Assembly: GCF_012848175.1 (NCBI RefSeq)
Contig: NZ_CP051651.1
Span: forward strand, 3,162,001 to 3,226,000
Origin: Xanthomonas campestris pv. badrii
GTDB taxonomy: Bacteria; Pseudomonadota; Gammaproteobacteria; Xanthomonadales; Xanthomonadaceae
Length of the DNA stretch: 64,000 nucleotides
Reading direction: 5' to 3'
In this document: positions 48,464-58,339 of the stretch, piece after piece
Position numbering within the stretch: position 1 is the first letter of the stretch
How the letters are laid out: every line of letters starts with the position of its first letter
The notes under the pieces: generated by a model
Database searches by the model: none
Told to the model about the DNA's origin: nothing
The model's input: the letters and a program-made list of their open reading frames with translations, nothing else
Position numbers and translations under genes: made by a program

Positions 48464-50077
48464 TTGACATCCATCGCATCGCTCATTGCCCGGGTCCAGT
48501 CCGCGCCGCAGCGCGAGCTGTACTTCTTCTCGCTGTACCGGGTGCTGGTGGCGGGCCTGATTGCGGCCCTGGTGTTCAGCCCCTTGTCCGACGCCATTCC
48601 CGAGCCGCGCTACCCACGCCTGGCAGCGGCAGTGGCGATCGGCTATCTGTGCATGGCCATCCCGCTGCTGTTCTGGGGGCGCAGCGAGCGCCGGCTCACC
48701 GCCACCGTGCTGTGCGCGGTGGTCGCCGACATCCTGGCCGCAACCCTGGCCACGCATGCCCTGCCTGGCGCCAGCGCCGGCATCGCGATGATGCTGTTGT
48801 TCAACGTGGCGGCCGCCGCGACCCTGTTGCGGCTGCGCTACGGCATGAGCATCGCGCTGCTGGCCAGCGCCGCCATCGTGCTGGAGTACCTGTGGACCCT
48901 GCTGGAAGGCGGCGGCGCCACCCGGCCGGTGGCGGAGCTGGCGATGTTCGCCACCAGCTATATCGCGGTGGCCTTCATCTGCGAACAGATCGCCTCGCGC
49001 GCGCGGCGCAACCAGGTGCTGGCCGAAGAGCGCGGCGCACAGGTTGCCAACCTGTACGAGATCAACGAGCTGATCATCCGGCGCATGCGCACCGGCGTGC
49101 TGGTGGTGGATGCGCACAACCGCATTTCGCTGGCCAACGAGGCGGCCCTGGCCTTGCTGGGCGATGGCGACCAGCGCAATGCGCCGGTGGACCTGTCGCT
49201 GGTCGCGCTCACCCCGGAACTGGCGCGCCGGCTGCAGCGTTGGCGCAGTGGATGGCGCCAGGAAGAAGCCCCGCTGCAACTCGGTGCGGACCGCCCGGAA
49301 GTGCAGCCGCGCTTTGTGCGGCTGCTGGCCGACAGCGACCTGGTGCTGGTGTTCCTGGATGACGCCACCGTGGTCTCGCGCCGGGCCGAATCGCTGACCC
49401 TGTCGGCCATGGGCCGTTTCTCGGCCAGCCTGGCGCATGAAATCCGCAACCCGCTGGCCGCGATCAGCTACGCCTCGCAGTTGCTGGAAGAATCGCCGGA
49501 CATCGGCGATGCCGACCGCCGCCTGCTGCAGATCATCAACCAACAGTGCCAGCGGACCAACGGCATCGTCGAAAGCGTGCTCGGGCTGGCTCGCCGCGAG
49601 CGCGCAAACCCCGAAAACCTGGATCTGGCCGCCTTCGTACGCCGTTTCGTGGTCGAGTATCGGCAGACCCTGTCGATGGAGACCGACATCCTGGAGGCCA
49701 GCATCCAGGGCAGCGCCGTCAATGCCCTGGTCGACCCAAAACACTTGCACCAGATCCTTACCGCGCTGGTCCACAATGCGCTGAAGTACGGCCGGGTGAT
49801 GGACGAGCCGGCGCGGGTGAAGCTGCGGGTCGAGCGGCAGGACCGCATGGCCGTCATCGATGTGATCGACCGCGGCCCCGGCATCCCCGACACCGTTGCT
49901 GCGCAGCTGTTCCGCCCCTTCTACACCACCTCCGAACACGGCACCGGGCTCGGCCTGTACATCGCCCAGGAACTGTGCCGCGCCAACCAGGCACAACTGG
50001 AGTATGTGTCGGTTCCCGGCGGAGGCGCATGTTTCCGGATTTCGCTGCAGGGACCAAACGGCTTGCTTGGGAAATAA
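48464..50077 (+). CDS. pilS: Type IV pilus sensor histidine kinase PilS
   Basis: A 537-residue kinase. Residues about 20-190 hold six membrane helices. A PAS-like segment (MRTGVLVVDAHNRISLANEAAL) precedes the HisKA domain, whose phosphorylated His325 is in SASLAHEIRNPLAAI. The ATPase domain has VHNALKYG, DRGPGIPD and HGTGLGLYIAQEL. Start: a TTG at 48464 preceded by GGCGGG is the best placed; no ATG lies near the first helix. It partners PilR to control pilin transcription through sigma-54. Confidence 0.88.
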   Translation: MTSIASLIARVQSAPQRELYFFSLYRVLVAGLIAALVFSPLSDAIPEPRYPRLAAAVAIGYLCMAIPLLFWGRSERRLTATVLCAVVADILAATLATHALPGASAGIAMMLLFNVAAAATLLRLRYGMSIALLASAAIVLEYLWTLLEGGGATRPVAELAMFATSYIAVAFICEQIASRARRNQVLAEERGAQVANLYEINELIIRRMRTGVLVVDAHNRISLANEAALALLGDGDQRNAPVDLSLVALTPELARRLQRWRSGWRQEEAPLQLGADRPEVQPRFVRLLADSDLVLVFLDDATVVSRRAESLTLSAMGRFSASLAHEIRNPLAAISYASQLLEESPDIGDADRRLLQIINQQCQRTNGIVESVLGLARRERANPENLDLAAFVRRFVVEYRQTLSMETDILEASIQGSAVNALVDPKHLHQILTALVHNALKYGRVMDEPARVKLRVERQDRMAVIDVIDRGPGIPDTVAAQLFRPFYTTSEHGTGLGLYIAQELCRANQAQLEYVSVPGGGACFRISLQGPNGLLGK

Positions 50078-50392
50078 GCGCGCGGCCGCTGGCGCGGATC
50101 TGGAATTCGGTCCATCAGGTAGGCCGCACGACAGGATCGAACGCAGCACGTTGCGACAGCCGAACCTATACACGTCGCAGGACACGCAGTTTGCGCACAC
50201 CTATAGATGTAAGCCTGTCGCAGGCAGAGACACGCGCACGCAGCACCTCTGCATGTCCTGTTTGCTCGCCGCAAACCGCCCTTGCAAACCGGTGGAAATC
50301 CGCATTGACGCACCTGCGCCGCGGGTGAACCGTTGGGCCTCGACCCAAACGGTAATTGTCGAGTGTCATCACGCTGGGCTATCGTGCGCAGC
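50078..50392. other. Gap between pilS and pilR
   Basis: 315 bases without a supported gene. It is lower in GC than the flanking genes. No terminator hairpin, repeat copy or clear promoter element is recognised. The spacing suggests that pilR may have its own promoter. Confidence 0.45.
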
Positions 50393-51787
50393 ATGAACGA
50401 ACCCAAAAGCGCCCTGGTTGTCGATGACGAGCGTGATATCCGCGAGTTGCTTGTTCTCACCCTGGGCCGCATGGGCCTGCGCATCAGCACCGCCGCCAAC
50501 CTGGCCGAAGCGCGCGAGCTGCTGGCCAACAATCCCTACGATCTGTGCCTGACCGACATGCGCCTGCCCGATGGCAACGGCATCGAACTGGTCACCGAAA
50601 TCGCCAGGCAATACCCGCAGACGCCGGTGGCGATGATTACCGCGTTCGGCAGCATGGACCTGGCGGTAGAGGCCCTGAAGGCTGGCGCTTTCGACTTCGT
50701 CAGCAAGCCGGTGGACATCGGCGTGCTGCGTGGCCTGGTCAAGCATGCGCTGGAATTGAACAACCGCGACCGCCCCGCCCCTCCGCCACCGCCGCCGGAA
50801 CAGGCCAGCCGCCTGCTCGGCGATTCGATCGCGATGGAAGGCCTGCGCACCACCATCGGCAAGGTCGCGCGTAGCCAGGCACCGGTCTACATCGTGGGCG
50901 AATCCGGCGTGGGCAAGGAGCTGGTTGCGCGTACCATCCATGAGCAAGGCGCTCGCGCGGCCGGCCCCTTTGTGCCGGTCAACTGCGGCGCCATTCCTGC
51001 AGAGTTGATGGAGAGCGAGTTTTTTGGGCACAAGAAAGGCAGCTTCACCGGCGCGCATGCCGACAAGCCCGGCCTGTTCCAGGCCGCGCATGGCGGCACC
51101 CTGTTCCTGGACGAGGTCGCCGAACTGCCGCTGCAGATGCAGGTCAAGCTATTGCGCGCGATCCAGGAAAAATCGGTGCGCCCGGTCGGCGCCTCCGGCG
51201 AAACCCTGGTGGATGTGCGCATCCTGTCGGCCACCCACAAGGACCTGGGCGACCTGGTCTCCGATGGCCGTTTTCGGCACGACCTGTACTACCGCATCAA
51301 CGTGATCGAGCTGCGCGTGCCGCCACTGCGCGAACGCGGCGGCGACCTGCCGCAGCTGGCCGCCGCCATCATCGCGCGGCTGGCGCATAGCCACGGCCGC
51401 CCGATCCCCTTACTCACGCCCTCCGCACTCGATGCGCTGGACCAGTACGGCTTCCCGGGCAACGTGCGCGAGCTGGAAAACATCCTTGAACGCGCCCTGG
51501 CCCTGGCCGAGGACGACCAGATCAGTGCCGGCGACCTGCGCCTGCCCACGCACGGCGGTCAACGTACGGCAGCAAGCCCCGGCGCCGGCGCGGCCGAACT
51601 GCGCGAAGCCGTGGTCGATATCGATCCCGCCTCCGCCGCCCTGCCCTCCTACATCGAACAACTGGAACGCGCCGCGATCCAGAAAGCGCTGGAGGAGAAT
51701 CGCTGGAACAAGACCAGGACCGCCGCCCAGCTGGGTATCACGTTTCGGGCGTTGCGCTACAAGCTGAAGAAGCTGGGGATGGAGTAG
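50393..51787 (+). CDS. pilR: Sigma-54-dependent response regulator PilR
   Basis: A 464-residue NtrC-type activator. The receiver domain (1-120) has the phospho-acceptor Asp55 in LCLTDMRLPDGNG. The AAA+ domain has GESGVGKELVARTIHEQG and, for sigma-54 contact, ESEFFGHKKGSFTGA, plus GGTLFLDEVAELPL. The Fis-type helix-turn-helix at the end is NKTRTAAQLGITFRALRYKLKK. It activates the sigma-54 promoter of pilA in Pseudomonas; a matching promoter is present at 55334-55348 here. Confidence 0.94.
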   Translation: MNEPKSALVVDDERDIRELLVLTLGRMGLRISTAANLAEARELLANNPYDLCLTDMRLPDGNGIELVTEIARQYPQTPVAMITAFGSMDLAVEALKAGAFDFVSKPVDIGVLRGLVKHALELNNRDRPAPPPPPPEQASRLLGDSIAMEGLRTTIGKVARSQAPVYIVGESGVGKELVARTIHEQGARAAGPFVPVNCGAIPAELMESEFFGHKKGSFTGAHADKPGLFQAAHGGTLFLDEVAELPLQMQVKLLRAIQEKSVRPVGASGETLVDVRILSATHKDLGDLVSDGRFRHDLYYRINVIELRVPPLRERGGDLPQLAAAIIARLAHSHGRPIPLLTPSALDALDQYGFPGNVRELENILERALALAEDDQISAGDLRLPTHGGQRTAASPGAGAAELREAVVDIDPASAALPSYIEQLERAAIQKALEENRWNKTRTAAQLGITFRALRYKLKKLGME

Positions 51788-51896
51788 AGGGACCAGGACT
51801 CGGATTCTGACACCGGTCCGGGATTGAAGCTCGAGGGGATTGGGAAGCCAAGCGCGGATCAGCGCAGTGCAAGGACAATACGACGCCTAGACAACT

Positions 51897-52514
51897 CCCT
51901 TCTCCCGCCCGCGGGAGAAGGTGCCAGAAGGGCGGATGAAGGCACTTTAGTCCTTGGTCACCCGATTGATCTCGGCCAGGCTAGTCACCCCGTGCGCAGC
52001 CTTCATCAACGCCGACTGACGCAAATCGCGGATACCGATCTTCTGCGCCGCCTCGGCGATCTGCGTCGCATTGCCACCGTCCTCTTCCTTCTCCCGCCTG
52101 CGGGAGAAGGTGCCCGAAGGGCGGATGAGGGGCACTTTAGTCCTTGGTCACCCGATTGATCTCGGCCAGGCTAGTCACCCCATGCGCAGCCTTCATCAAC
52201 GCCGACTGCCGCAAATCGCGGATGCCGATCTTCTGCGCCGCCTCGGCGATCTGCATCGCATTGCCGTCGTCTTCTTCCTTCTCCCGCCCGCGGGAGAAGG
52301 TGCCCGAAGGGCGGATGAGGGCGCCTAATCCTTGGTCACCCGATTGATCTCGGCCAAGCTAGTCACCCCATGCGCAGCCTTCATCAGCGCCGACTGACGC
52401 AGATCGCGGATGCCGATCTTCTGCGCCGCCTCGGCGATCTGCATTGCATTGCCGTCGTCTTCTTCCTTCTCCCGCCTGCGGGAGAAGGTGCCCGAAGGGC
52501 GGATGAGGGGCACT
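51897..52514. repeat. Three tandem units of duplicated pilB 3' end plus palindromic repeat
   Basis: Three degenerate copies of the last 130 bases of pilB lie head to tail after the true pilB stop. They encode [20 protein letters not shown] and [17 protein letters not shown] on the minus strand. Each is followed on its upstream side by a CTTCTCCCGC/GCGGGAGAAGGTGCCCG palindrome of about 50 bases. Stop codons are at 51947, 52137 and 52325, against 52515 for pilB, giving periods of 190, 188 and 190 bases. Copies differ by a few substitutions (for example TAG instead of TAA in the third). None has a start that would make a pilB product. Confidence 0.92.
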
Positions 52515-54248
52515 TTAGTCCTTGGTCACACGATTGATCTCGGCCAGGCTAGTCACCCCATGCGCAGCCTTCATCAGCGCCGACTGACGCAAGTCGCGGA
52601 TGCCGATCTTCTGCGCCGCCTCGGCGATCTGCATCGCATTGCCGCCTTCCAGCACGATCGCACCGATTTCGTCGGTCATCGGCATCACCTGGTAGATACC
52701 GGTACGGCCCTTGTAGCCTTCGGTGCACTCGTCGCAACCGACAGCTTCATAGAGCTCGATGTTCGCAACTTGCTCTGGCGTGAACCCTTCCGCCAGCAGC
52801 GCATGCTCCGGCAAGGTCGACTTACGCTTGCAGTTGTTGCACAACCGCCGCGCCAGCCGCTGCGCGATGACCAGGGTCACCGACGAGGTGATGTTGTACG
52901 GCGCGATACCCATGTTCATCAAACGCGCGATGGTCTGCGGGGCGTCATTGGTGTGCAGTGTCGACAGCACCATATGGCCGGTCTGCGCCGCCTTGATCGC
53001 GATCTCGGCGGTCTCCAGGTCGCGGATTTCGCCGACCATGATGATGTCGGGGTCCTGGCGCAGAAACGAACGCAAGGCCGCGGCGAAGGTCATGCCGCGC
53101 TTGTTGTTCTGCTGAACCTGATTGACGCCGGGCAAGCGAATTTCGACCGGATCCTCAGCCGTGGAGATATTGCGCGTCTCGTCGTTGAGAATACCCAGCG
53201 CCGTGTACAGCGACACCGTCTTACCCGAGCCAGTCGGCCCGGTAACCAGCACCATCCCGTAAGGCTTGTGGATCGCATCCAGGAACAACTTCTGCTGGTC
53301 CGCCTCATAACCAAGCTTGTCGATACCCAGCTTGGCAGCACTGCCATCCAGAATACGCAGCACCACCTTCTCGCCGAACAGGGTCGGCAAGGTACTGACA
53401 CGGAAGTCGATCTGCTTGGTCTTGGACAGGTTGAGCTTGATGCGTCCGTCTTGCGGCACCCGCTTTTCGGCGATATCCAGCTGCGACATCACCTTCAAAC
53501 GTGCCGCGATGCGCTGATTCAGCTTCACCGGCGCCTTGGCCACGTTCTTGAGCAGTCCATCGATGCGCAAGCGCACCCGATAGTCGTCTTCATAAGGTTC
53601 GAAATGGATGTCGGAGGCTCCCCGCCTGATCGCATCCACCAGCACCTTGTTGACGAACTTCACCACCGGCGTGTCATCACCCTTGGCATCGACCCCGGAA
53701 TCCCCGCCGGCGCCCATGTCCTCGTCCCCGGCCGACACGTCCAGGTTGTCCATGCCCTCATCATCGTCACCGAGCGACGACCCAAGCGACGCATTGCTCG
53801 CCTGCCACTGCTCAAGCGTGCGACGGATCTGATCCTCGTCGACCAAAATTGGCTCGACCACCAGATTCGTATGGAACTTGATGTCATCCAGCGCCCGGGT
53901 CTGGGTCGGGTTGCTTACTCCCACGAACAACCGGTTGCCGCGCTTGAACAGCGGCAGCACCTGGTGCTTCTGGAGCAACTCCTCACTGACCAGCTTGACC
54001 GCGTTCTGGTTGGCGTCGAATACCGACACATCCATCAAGGGCATGCCGAACTCGACTGCGTTGGCGGCAGCAAGTTGAGACGCTGAAACCAGCTTTTTCT
54101 CGGAGAACCATTGTGGCAGCGGAGTTTTCGCCGCCGCAGCTTGATCCATGGCAACACGGGCGCTGGCTTCATCCAACGCTCCATCTTGCACCAAGCGGCG
54201 TGCGATACCTGTAATTCCAACCAGATTAAAATTGCTCGCGGCATTCAT
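52515..54248 (-). CDS. pilB: Type IV pilus assembly ATPase PilB
   Basis: A 577-residue GspE-family ATPase. The N-terminal domain covers about 1-150. The core has Walker [16 protein letters not shown] and Walker [21 protein letters not shown], with the Asp box [19 protein letters not shown] upstream. Two CxxC pairs, LCNNCKR and [10 protein letters not shown], form the zinc site. It powers pilus extension in the cytoplasm. The start at 54248 gives the typical MNAAS N terminus. The last 130 bases recur in tandem downstream. Confidence 0.95.
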   Translation of the reverse strand: MNAASNFNLVGITGIARRLVQDGALDEASARVAMDQAAAAKTPLPQWFSEKKLVSASQLAAANAVEFGMPLMDVSVFDANQNAVKLVSEELLQKHQVLPLFKRGNRLFVGVSNPTQTRALDDIKFHTNLVVEPILVDEDQIRRTLEQWQASNASLGSSLGDDDEGMDNLDVSAGDEDMGAGGDSGVDAKGDDTPVVKFVNKVLVDAIRRGASDIHFEPYEDDYRVRLRIDGLLKNVAKAPVKLNQRIAARLKVMSQLDIAEKRVPQDGRIKLNLSKTKQIDFRVSTLPTLFGEKVVLRILDGSAAKLGIDKLGYEADQQKLFLDAIHKPYGMVLVTGPTGSGKTVSLYTALGILNDETRNISTAEDPVEIRLPGVNQVQQNNKRGMTFAAALRSFLRQDPDIIMVGEIRDLETAEIAIKAAQTGHMVLSTLHTNDAPQTIARLMNMGIAPYNITSSVTLVIAQRLARRLCNNCKRKSTLPEHALLAEGFTPEQVANIELYEAVGCDECTEGYKGRTGIYQVMPMTDEIGAIVLEGGNAMQIAEAAQKIGIRDLRQSALMKAAHGVTSLAEINRVTKD

Positions 54249-54290
54249 AAAGGCACCCCTCCACAAACGAAAATAGATTGTCCAAGCGCT

Positions 54291-54704
54291 TCAATTCCTG
54301 CAATCGGGAGGCAAGTACTTTGCCATTCCGGAAACTCGCCGACACGTCCACACCACTGGCTGCTCCGAATTGTAGGTAGGCGAAAGGGACAATGTCACAG
54401 CGCCCGCCACGTCGGTGGTCACCACCGTCAGGATACCGGAGCCTTGACAGCTGAAAGAGGCGACGTTTTTCGTAGCAGAAGGAAGCCCATCCACGCCGCG
54501 GCACGCCGCGGATGTCAAAGCATTTTCATTGTTTATATTTTGCGTTACCGCCGCCTTCGCGGAGTCGGCAAGAACAATCGCCTCGGAGACGCGGGCTTTT
54601 ATGGCGTAGCTCTGGTACGCCGGCAGGGCAATTGCGGACAATATGCCTACAATGGCCACCACGATCATCAGTTCAAGCAAAGTAAAACCGTTTGCTCGAT
54701 TCAT
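54291..54704 (-). CDS. pilA: Type IV pilin, proximal copy
   Basis: A 137-residue type IVa pilin. The leader MNRANG is followed by [20 protein letters not shown] with Glu5 of the mature protein, then the alpha-1 helix [17 protein letters not shown]. Cysteines near residues 68, 85, 120 and 134 can close the C-terminal D-loop. It lies 42 bases before pilB and after the other pilin gene, with a hairpin between them. It lacks its own sigma-54 site. The symbol is shared with the distal copy. Confidence 0.88.
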   Translation of the reverse strand: MNRANGFTLLELMIVVAIVGILSAIALPAYQSYAIKARVSEAIVLADSAKAAVTQNINNENALTSAACRGVDGLPSATKNVASFSCQGSGILTVVTTDVAGAVTLSLSPTYNSEQPVVWTCRRVSGMAKYLPPDCRN

Positions 54705-54751
54705 GACTCCTCCAGTATCGCGCCTGCCGTCTCCACTTGGACCTTACACGA

Positions 54752-54776
54752 AGAGGCCCCGCATTGCGGGGCCTCT
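54752..54776 (-). terminator. Hairpin between the two pilin genes
   Basis: A perfect 11-bp stem AGAGGCCCCGC/GCGGGGCCTCT with an ATT or AAT loop, on the minus strand followed by TCGTG rather than a U run. It lies 27 bases after the distal pilin stop and may limit read-through into the proximal pilin and pilB. Confidence 0.7.
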
Positions 54777-54803
54777 AGACAGCCAGGCAGACTAACTCAA
54801 CAG

Positions 54804-55229
54804 TTAGCGGCACTCAGCCGGGTAATACTTGGACTGGCTGCCGCTGCCGACGCAGCGCCAAGTGGTGCCCACTGCGGAGTTGGCGGCGCCCACGGTCGGG
54901 GTGTAGGTGAGGATCGTGCCCTTGGTGCGGGTAGCGTCGCCGGTCACGATGATTGCACCAGTAGCAGCAGTACAGCTGATCGAAGCCATGTTGGTCGTCG
55001 CGGCAGTGGCACCAACGCCGGTGCACGCGTCGGCCGGCAAAGCACCGCCATTATTGGCGATGTTTTCCGCTACGGTGGTCTTGAACGAGCTAGCCATCAC
55101 GGACAGTTCTGAAACACGCGAACGGATGGTGTAGTCCTGGTAGGCCGGCAGCGCGATGGCGGCCAGAATTGCAATGATCGCCACGACGATCATCAGTTCT
55201 ATCAAGGTAAAGCCTTGCTGCTTCTTCAT
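54804..55229 (-). CDS. pilA: Type IV pilin, distal copy (major pilin candidate)
   Basis: A 141-residue type IVa pilin. The leader MKKQQG precedes [20 protein letters not shown]; Glu5 is present, then [20 protein letters not shown]. The C-terminal part has cysteines near residues 68, 83, 126 and 140. It begins about 90 bases after a sigma-54 promoter (55334-55348) and ends before a hairpin, the layout of the major pilin gene. The two pilins share the N helix but differ in the C-terminal half. Confidence 0.92.
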   Translation of the reverse strand: MKKQQGFTLIELMIVVAIIAILAAIALPAYQDYTIRSRVSELSVMASSFKTTVAENIANNGGALPADACTGVGATAATTNMASISCTAATGAIIVTGDATRTKGTILTYTPTVGAANSAVGTTWRCVGSGSQSKYYPAECR

Positions 55230-55333
55230 TGTGCATCCCCGTTGGAAAATTGAGTGTCGATGTAAAAAGGCTTACAACCATTAGTGCTGACCAGGGCGCA
55301 TCAATTTCAATCCGCCTTGCGTAGCAGAGCAAA

Positions 55334-55348
55334 GCAGGTTGCGTGCCA
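55334..55348 (-). promoter_or_regulatory. Sigma-54 promoter of the distal pilin gene
   Basis: On the minus strand TGGCACGCAACCTGC carries the -24 GG and the -12 GC with the exact ten-base interval required by RpoN. Only the first T of TTGC is changed. It places the start about 90 bases before the pilin ATG. PilR presumably binds further upstream. The rest of the 358-base gap to pilC (55230-55587) has no further element that I recognise. Confidence 0.85.
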
Positions 55349-55587
55349 ACTTATCCATTGCAAGCCAATGGTGCCCCCGCAATCCATTCTGGCAGACTCG
55401 GTGGTGATTGAAAGCTCCAATTTGCACAAATGAGAACCGGCTTGCGATGTGACGCAGGCCGTCACTTTCCGTCAAGGACCGCGCCCTCCACGGGCACCTT
55501 GCCGGCTTTTGCGCAGGGTGTCGAAGTCCTCCAAACACGCTACCATGCGCAGAGCTCAGGCCTGGGGATGGCCTATGGGGAGGTTTT

Positions 55588-56847
55588 ATGTCAGTTGCGC
55601 GCAGCACTCTTAAGAAGCAGGCGGTCGACCGCACCACCACGCAACCGCAGACGTTCCTGTGGGAGGGAACGGACAAGCGCGGCGTGAAGATGAAAGGTGA
55701 ACAAGCGTCGCGCAATATGAACATGTTGCGGGCCGAATTGCGGCGCCAGGGCATCAACCCCAGTTCCGTCAAACCCAAGCCTAAGCCGCTGTTCGGGGCC
55801 GCTGGCAAGAAGATTACCTCCAAGGACATTGCCTTCTTCAGTCGGCAGATGGCTACTATGATGAAGTCAGGGGTTCCAATTGTTGGCTCTCTCGAGATCA
55901 TCGGAGAAGGCCACAAGAATCCGCGAATGAGGCAAATGGTCGGGCAGGTCCGCACCGACATCGAGGGTGGCTCGTCACTCAACGAGGCAATTAGCAAGCA
56001 TCCCGTACAGTTTGACGAACTCTACCGAAACCTTGTGCGGGCGGGAGAAGGTGCAGGCGTCCTGGAAACGGTGCTGGATACGGTCGCCACTTATAAGGAA
56101 AATATTGAGGCGCTGAAGGGCAAGATCAAGAAGGCGCTTTTTTACCCAGCAATGGTGGTTGCGGTGGCCCTCATCGTTAGTGCCATCCTGCTTATCTTCG
56201 TAGTCCCGCAGTTCGAAGAAGTGTTCAAGGGCTTTGGCGCTGAACTTCCCGCCTTTACGCAGATGATCGTCGCGGCGTCGCGCTTCATGATCAGTTATTG
56301 GTGGCTACTGTTGCTCATCGTGGGCGGCACGATCACCGGTTTTGTGTTTGCCTACAAGCGCTCACCGCGCATGCAGCATGGGATGGATCGCCTCATCTTG
56401 AAGGTGCCTGTCATTGGTCAAATTATGCACAACAGTTCGATTGCGCGATTTGCGCGCACCACTGCCGTGACCTTTAAGGCCGGCGTTCCCCTGGTGGAGG
56501 CACTTGGGATCGTCGCTGGCGCCACCGGCAACAAGGTCTACGAGGAAGCGGTGCTGCGCATGCGCGACGACGTCTCGGTCGGCTATCCCGTCAATATGGC
56601 GATGAAGCAGGTGAACCTGTTCCCGCATATGGTGATCCAGATGACCGCCATCGGTGAAGAGGCGGGCGCGCTGGACGCGATGCTGTTCAAGGTTGCGGAA
56701 TACTTCGAACAAGAAGTCAACAATGCCGTGGATGCGCTCAGCAGCTTGCTCGAACCAATGATCATGGTCTTCATCGGTACGATCGTCGGCGGCATGGTCA
56801 TCGGCATGTATCTTCCGATCTTCAAACTCGGCGCAGTGGTTGGATAA
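55588..56847 (+). CDS. pilC: Type IV pilus inner-membrane platform protein PilC
   Basis: A 419-residue GspF-family protein. Two T2SF domains carry DIAFFSRQMATMMKSGVPIVGSLEII and RFARTTAVTFKAGVPLVEALGI. Three membrane helices are at about 180-205, 232-255 and 388-410. A GGGGAGG ribosome site precedes the ATG at 55588. It links PilB ATPase and the pilin pool in the inner membrane. Confidence 0.94.
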   Translation: MSVARSTLKKQAVDRTTTQPQTFLWEGTDKRGVKMKGEQASRNMNMLRAELRRQGINPSSVKPKPKPLFGAAGKKITSKDIAFFSRQMATMMKSGVPIVGSLEIIGEGHKNPRMRQMVGQVRTDIEGGSSLNEAISKHPVQFDELYRNLVRAGEGAGVLETVLDTVATYKENIEALKGKIKKALFYPAMVVAVALIVSAILLIFVVPQFEEVFKGFGAELPAFTQMIVAASRFMISYWWLLLLIVGGTITGFVFAYKRSPRMQHGMDRLILKVPVIGQIMHNSSIARFARTTAVTFKAGVPLVEALGIVAGATGNKVYEEAVLRMRDDVSVGYPVNMAMKQVNLFPHMVIQMTAIGEEAGALDAMLFKVAEYFEQEVNNAVDALSSLLEPMIMVFIGTIVGGMVIGMYLPIFKLGAVVG

Positions 56848-56853
56848 GACGTA

Positions 56854-57717
56854 ATGGCATTTCTCGACCAGCATCCCGGTCTCGGCTTCCCTGCCGCGGC
56901 CGGACTGGGACTGCTGATCGGCAGCTTCCTGAACGTGGTGATCCTGCGCTTGCCCAAGCGCATGGAGTGGCAGTGGCGGCGCGACGCGCGCGAGATTTTG
57001 GAGTTGCCCGATATCTACGAGCCGCCGCCGCCGGGGATCGTGGTGGAGCCCTCGCACGATCCGGTGACCGGCGACAAGCTCAAGTGGTGGGAGAACATCC
57101 CGGTCCTGAGTTGGGTGATGCTGCGCGGCAAGTCGCGCTACAGCGGCAAGCCGATCTCGATCCAGTATCCATTGGTGGAGCTGCTCACGGCCTTCTTGTG
57201 CGTGGCTAGCGTATGGCGGTTCGGCTTCGGTTGGCAGGGCTTCGGCGCCATCGTGCTGAGCTGCTTCCTAGTGGCGATGTCAGGCATCGATCTGCGCCAC
57301 AAGCTATTGCCGGATCAGCTCACCCTGCCACTGATGTGGTTGGGTCTAGTCGGCTCGATGGACAACCTCTACATGCCGGCCAAGCCCGCCCTGCTGGGTG
57401 CGGCGGTGGGCTATGTCTCGCTATGGACGGTGTGGTGGCTGTTCAGGCAGCTCACCGGCAAGGAAGGTATGGGCCACGGCGACTTCAAGCTGCTGGCCGC
57501 GCTCGGCGCCTGGTGCGGGCTGAAAGGCATCTTGCCGATCATCCTGATCTCCTCGCTGGTCGGTGCCATCCTGGGCTCGGCCTGGCTGGTGGCCAAGGGC
57601 CGCGACCGCGCCACCCCGATTCCGTTCGGCCCCTATCTGGCCATCGCGGGCTGGGTAGTGTTCTTCTGGGGCAACGACCTGGTGGATGGCTACCTGCACT
57701 TCGCAGGCCTGCGTTGA
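56854..57717 (+). CDS. pilD: Prepilin peptidase/N-methyltransferase without the zinc-cysteine motif
   Basis: A 287-residue polytopic protease. The catalytic aspartates are in SGIDLRHKLLPDQLTLPL and in the GxGDxK motif GMGHGDFKLLAALG. The N-terminal LGLLIGSFLNVVILRLPKRME is typical, but the region that normally holds four CxxC cysteines (residues about 40-85) contains none, having IYEPPPPGIVVEPSHD and WENIPVLSW instead. This is a known trait of Xanthomonas PilD/XpsO. It cleaves and methylates pilins and type II pseudopilins. It begins six bases after pilC. Confidence 0.93.
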   Translation: MAFLDQHPGLGFPAAAGLGLLIGSFLNVVILRLPKRMEWQWRRDAREILELPDIYEPPPPGIVVEPSHDPVTGDKLKWWENIPVLSWVMLRGKSRYSGKPISIQYPLVELLTAFLCVASVWRFGFGWQGFGAIVLSCFLVAMSGIDLRHKLLPDQLTLPLMWLGLVGSMDNLYMPAKPALLGAAVGYVSLWTVWWLFRQLTGKEGMGHGDFKLLAALGAWCGLKGILPIILISSLVGAILGSAWLVAKGRDRATPIPFGPYLAIAGWVVFFWGNDLVDGYLHFAGLR

Positions 57718-57730
57718 CCGGGGCGCGGCG

Positions 57731-58339
57731 ATGAGCGACTTCATCGTCGGCCTTACCGGCGGCATCGCCTCCGGCAAGAGCGCACTGGCCGCCGAGTTTG
57801 AGAAGCTGGGCGTGCCGGTCATCGATGCAGATGTCGTTGCGCGGCAGGTCGTAGAGCCGGGCCCGATTCTTGATGCCATCGCCGATTGCTTCGGGCGTGC
57901 CATCCTGTTGCCGGATGGCACGCTAGATCGACAGGCTTTGCGCCAAATTGTCTTTGCCGATCCAAGTCAACGGAAGGCGCTGGAAGCCATCACCCACCCC
58001 GCCATCCGCAGCGAACTGCAGCGTGCAGCGCTGGCGGCCCAGGCCCCGTACGCCATCGTTGCAATCCCCTTGCTCGCCGAGGCCGGGGGACGTGTGGCCT
58101 ACCCATGGCTCGACCGCATCGTCGTCGTCGACGTGCCAGTCACCTTGCAACACGAGCGTCTGGTGCAGCGCGATGGCGCTACGGTTGAGCTAGCCGATCG
58201 CATGATTGCTGCACAAGCGACGCGCGAGCAACGACTGGCCATCGCCGATGACGTAATCCGCAATGACGGTGAACCGGAGCAGTTGACGCAGGCGGCACGC
58301 AGATTGGACGCGGACTATCTAGCACGGGCCAACCGCTAG
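57731..58339 (+). CDS. coaE: Dephospho-CoA kinase
   Basis: A 202-residue P-loop kinase. GLTGGIASGKSALAAEF (residues 7-23) is the Walker A site. IDADVVARQVVEPG holds the substrate Asp, and ITHPAIRSEL and IPLLAEAGG are the CoA-binding marks. It phosphorylates dephospho-CoA, the last step to coenzyme A. The ATG at 57731 is 13 bases after the pilD stop; the pilD-coaE pairing is common in gammaproteobacteria. Confidence 0.95.
   Translation: MSDFIVGLTGGIASGKSALAAEFEKLGVPVIDADVVARQVVEPGPILDAIADCFGRAILLPDGTLDRQALRQIVFADPSQRKALEAITHPAIRSELQRAALAAQAPYAIVAIPLLAEAGGRVAYPWLDRIVVVDVPVTLQHERLVQRDGATVELADRMIAAQATREQRLAIADDVIRNDGEPEQLTQAARRLDADYLARANR

Noticed and set aside
51947..52135. A 62-codon minus-strand frame that ends like PilB, taken as a gene
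   Set aside because: Its N-terminal half is translated palindromic repeat and its C-terminal half is duplicated pilB end; no ribosome site or independent function is evident.
51897..52514. Regularly spaced direct repeats suggestive of a CRISPR array
   Set aside because: The unit is about 190 bases, most of it pilB coding sequence, with no short unique spacers and no cas genes nearby.
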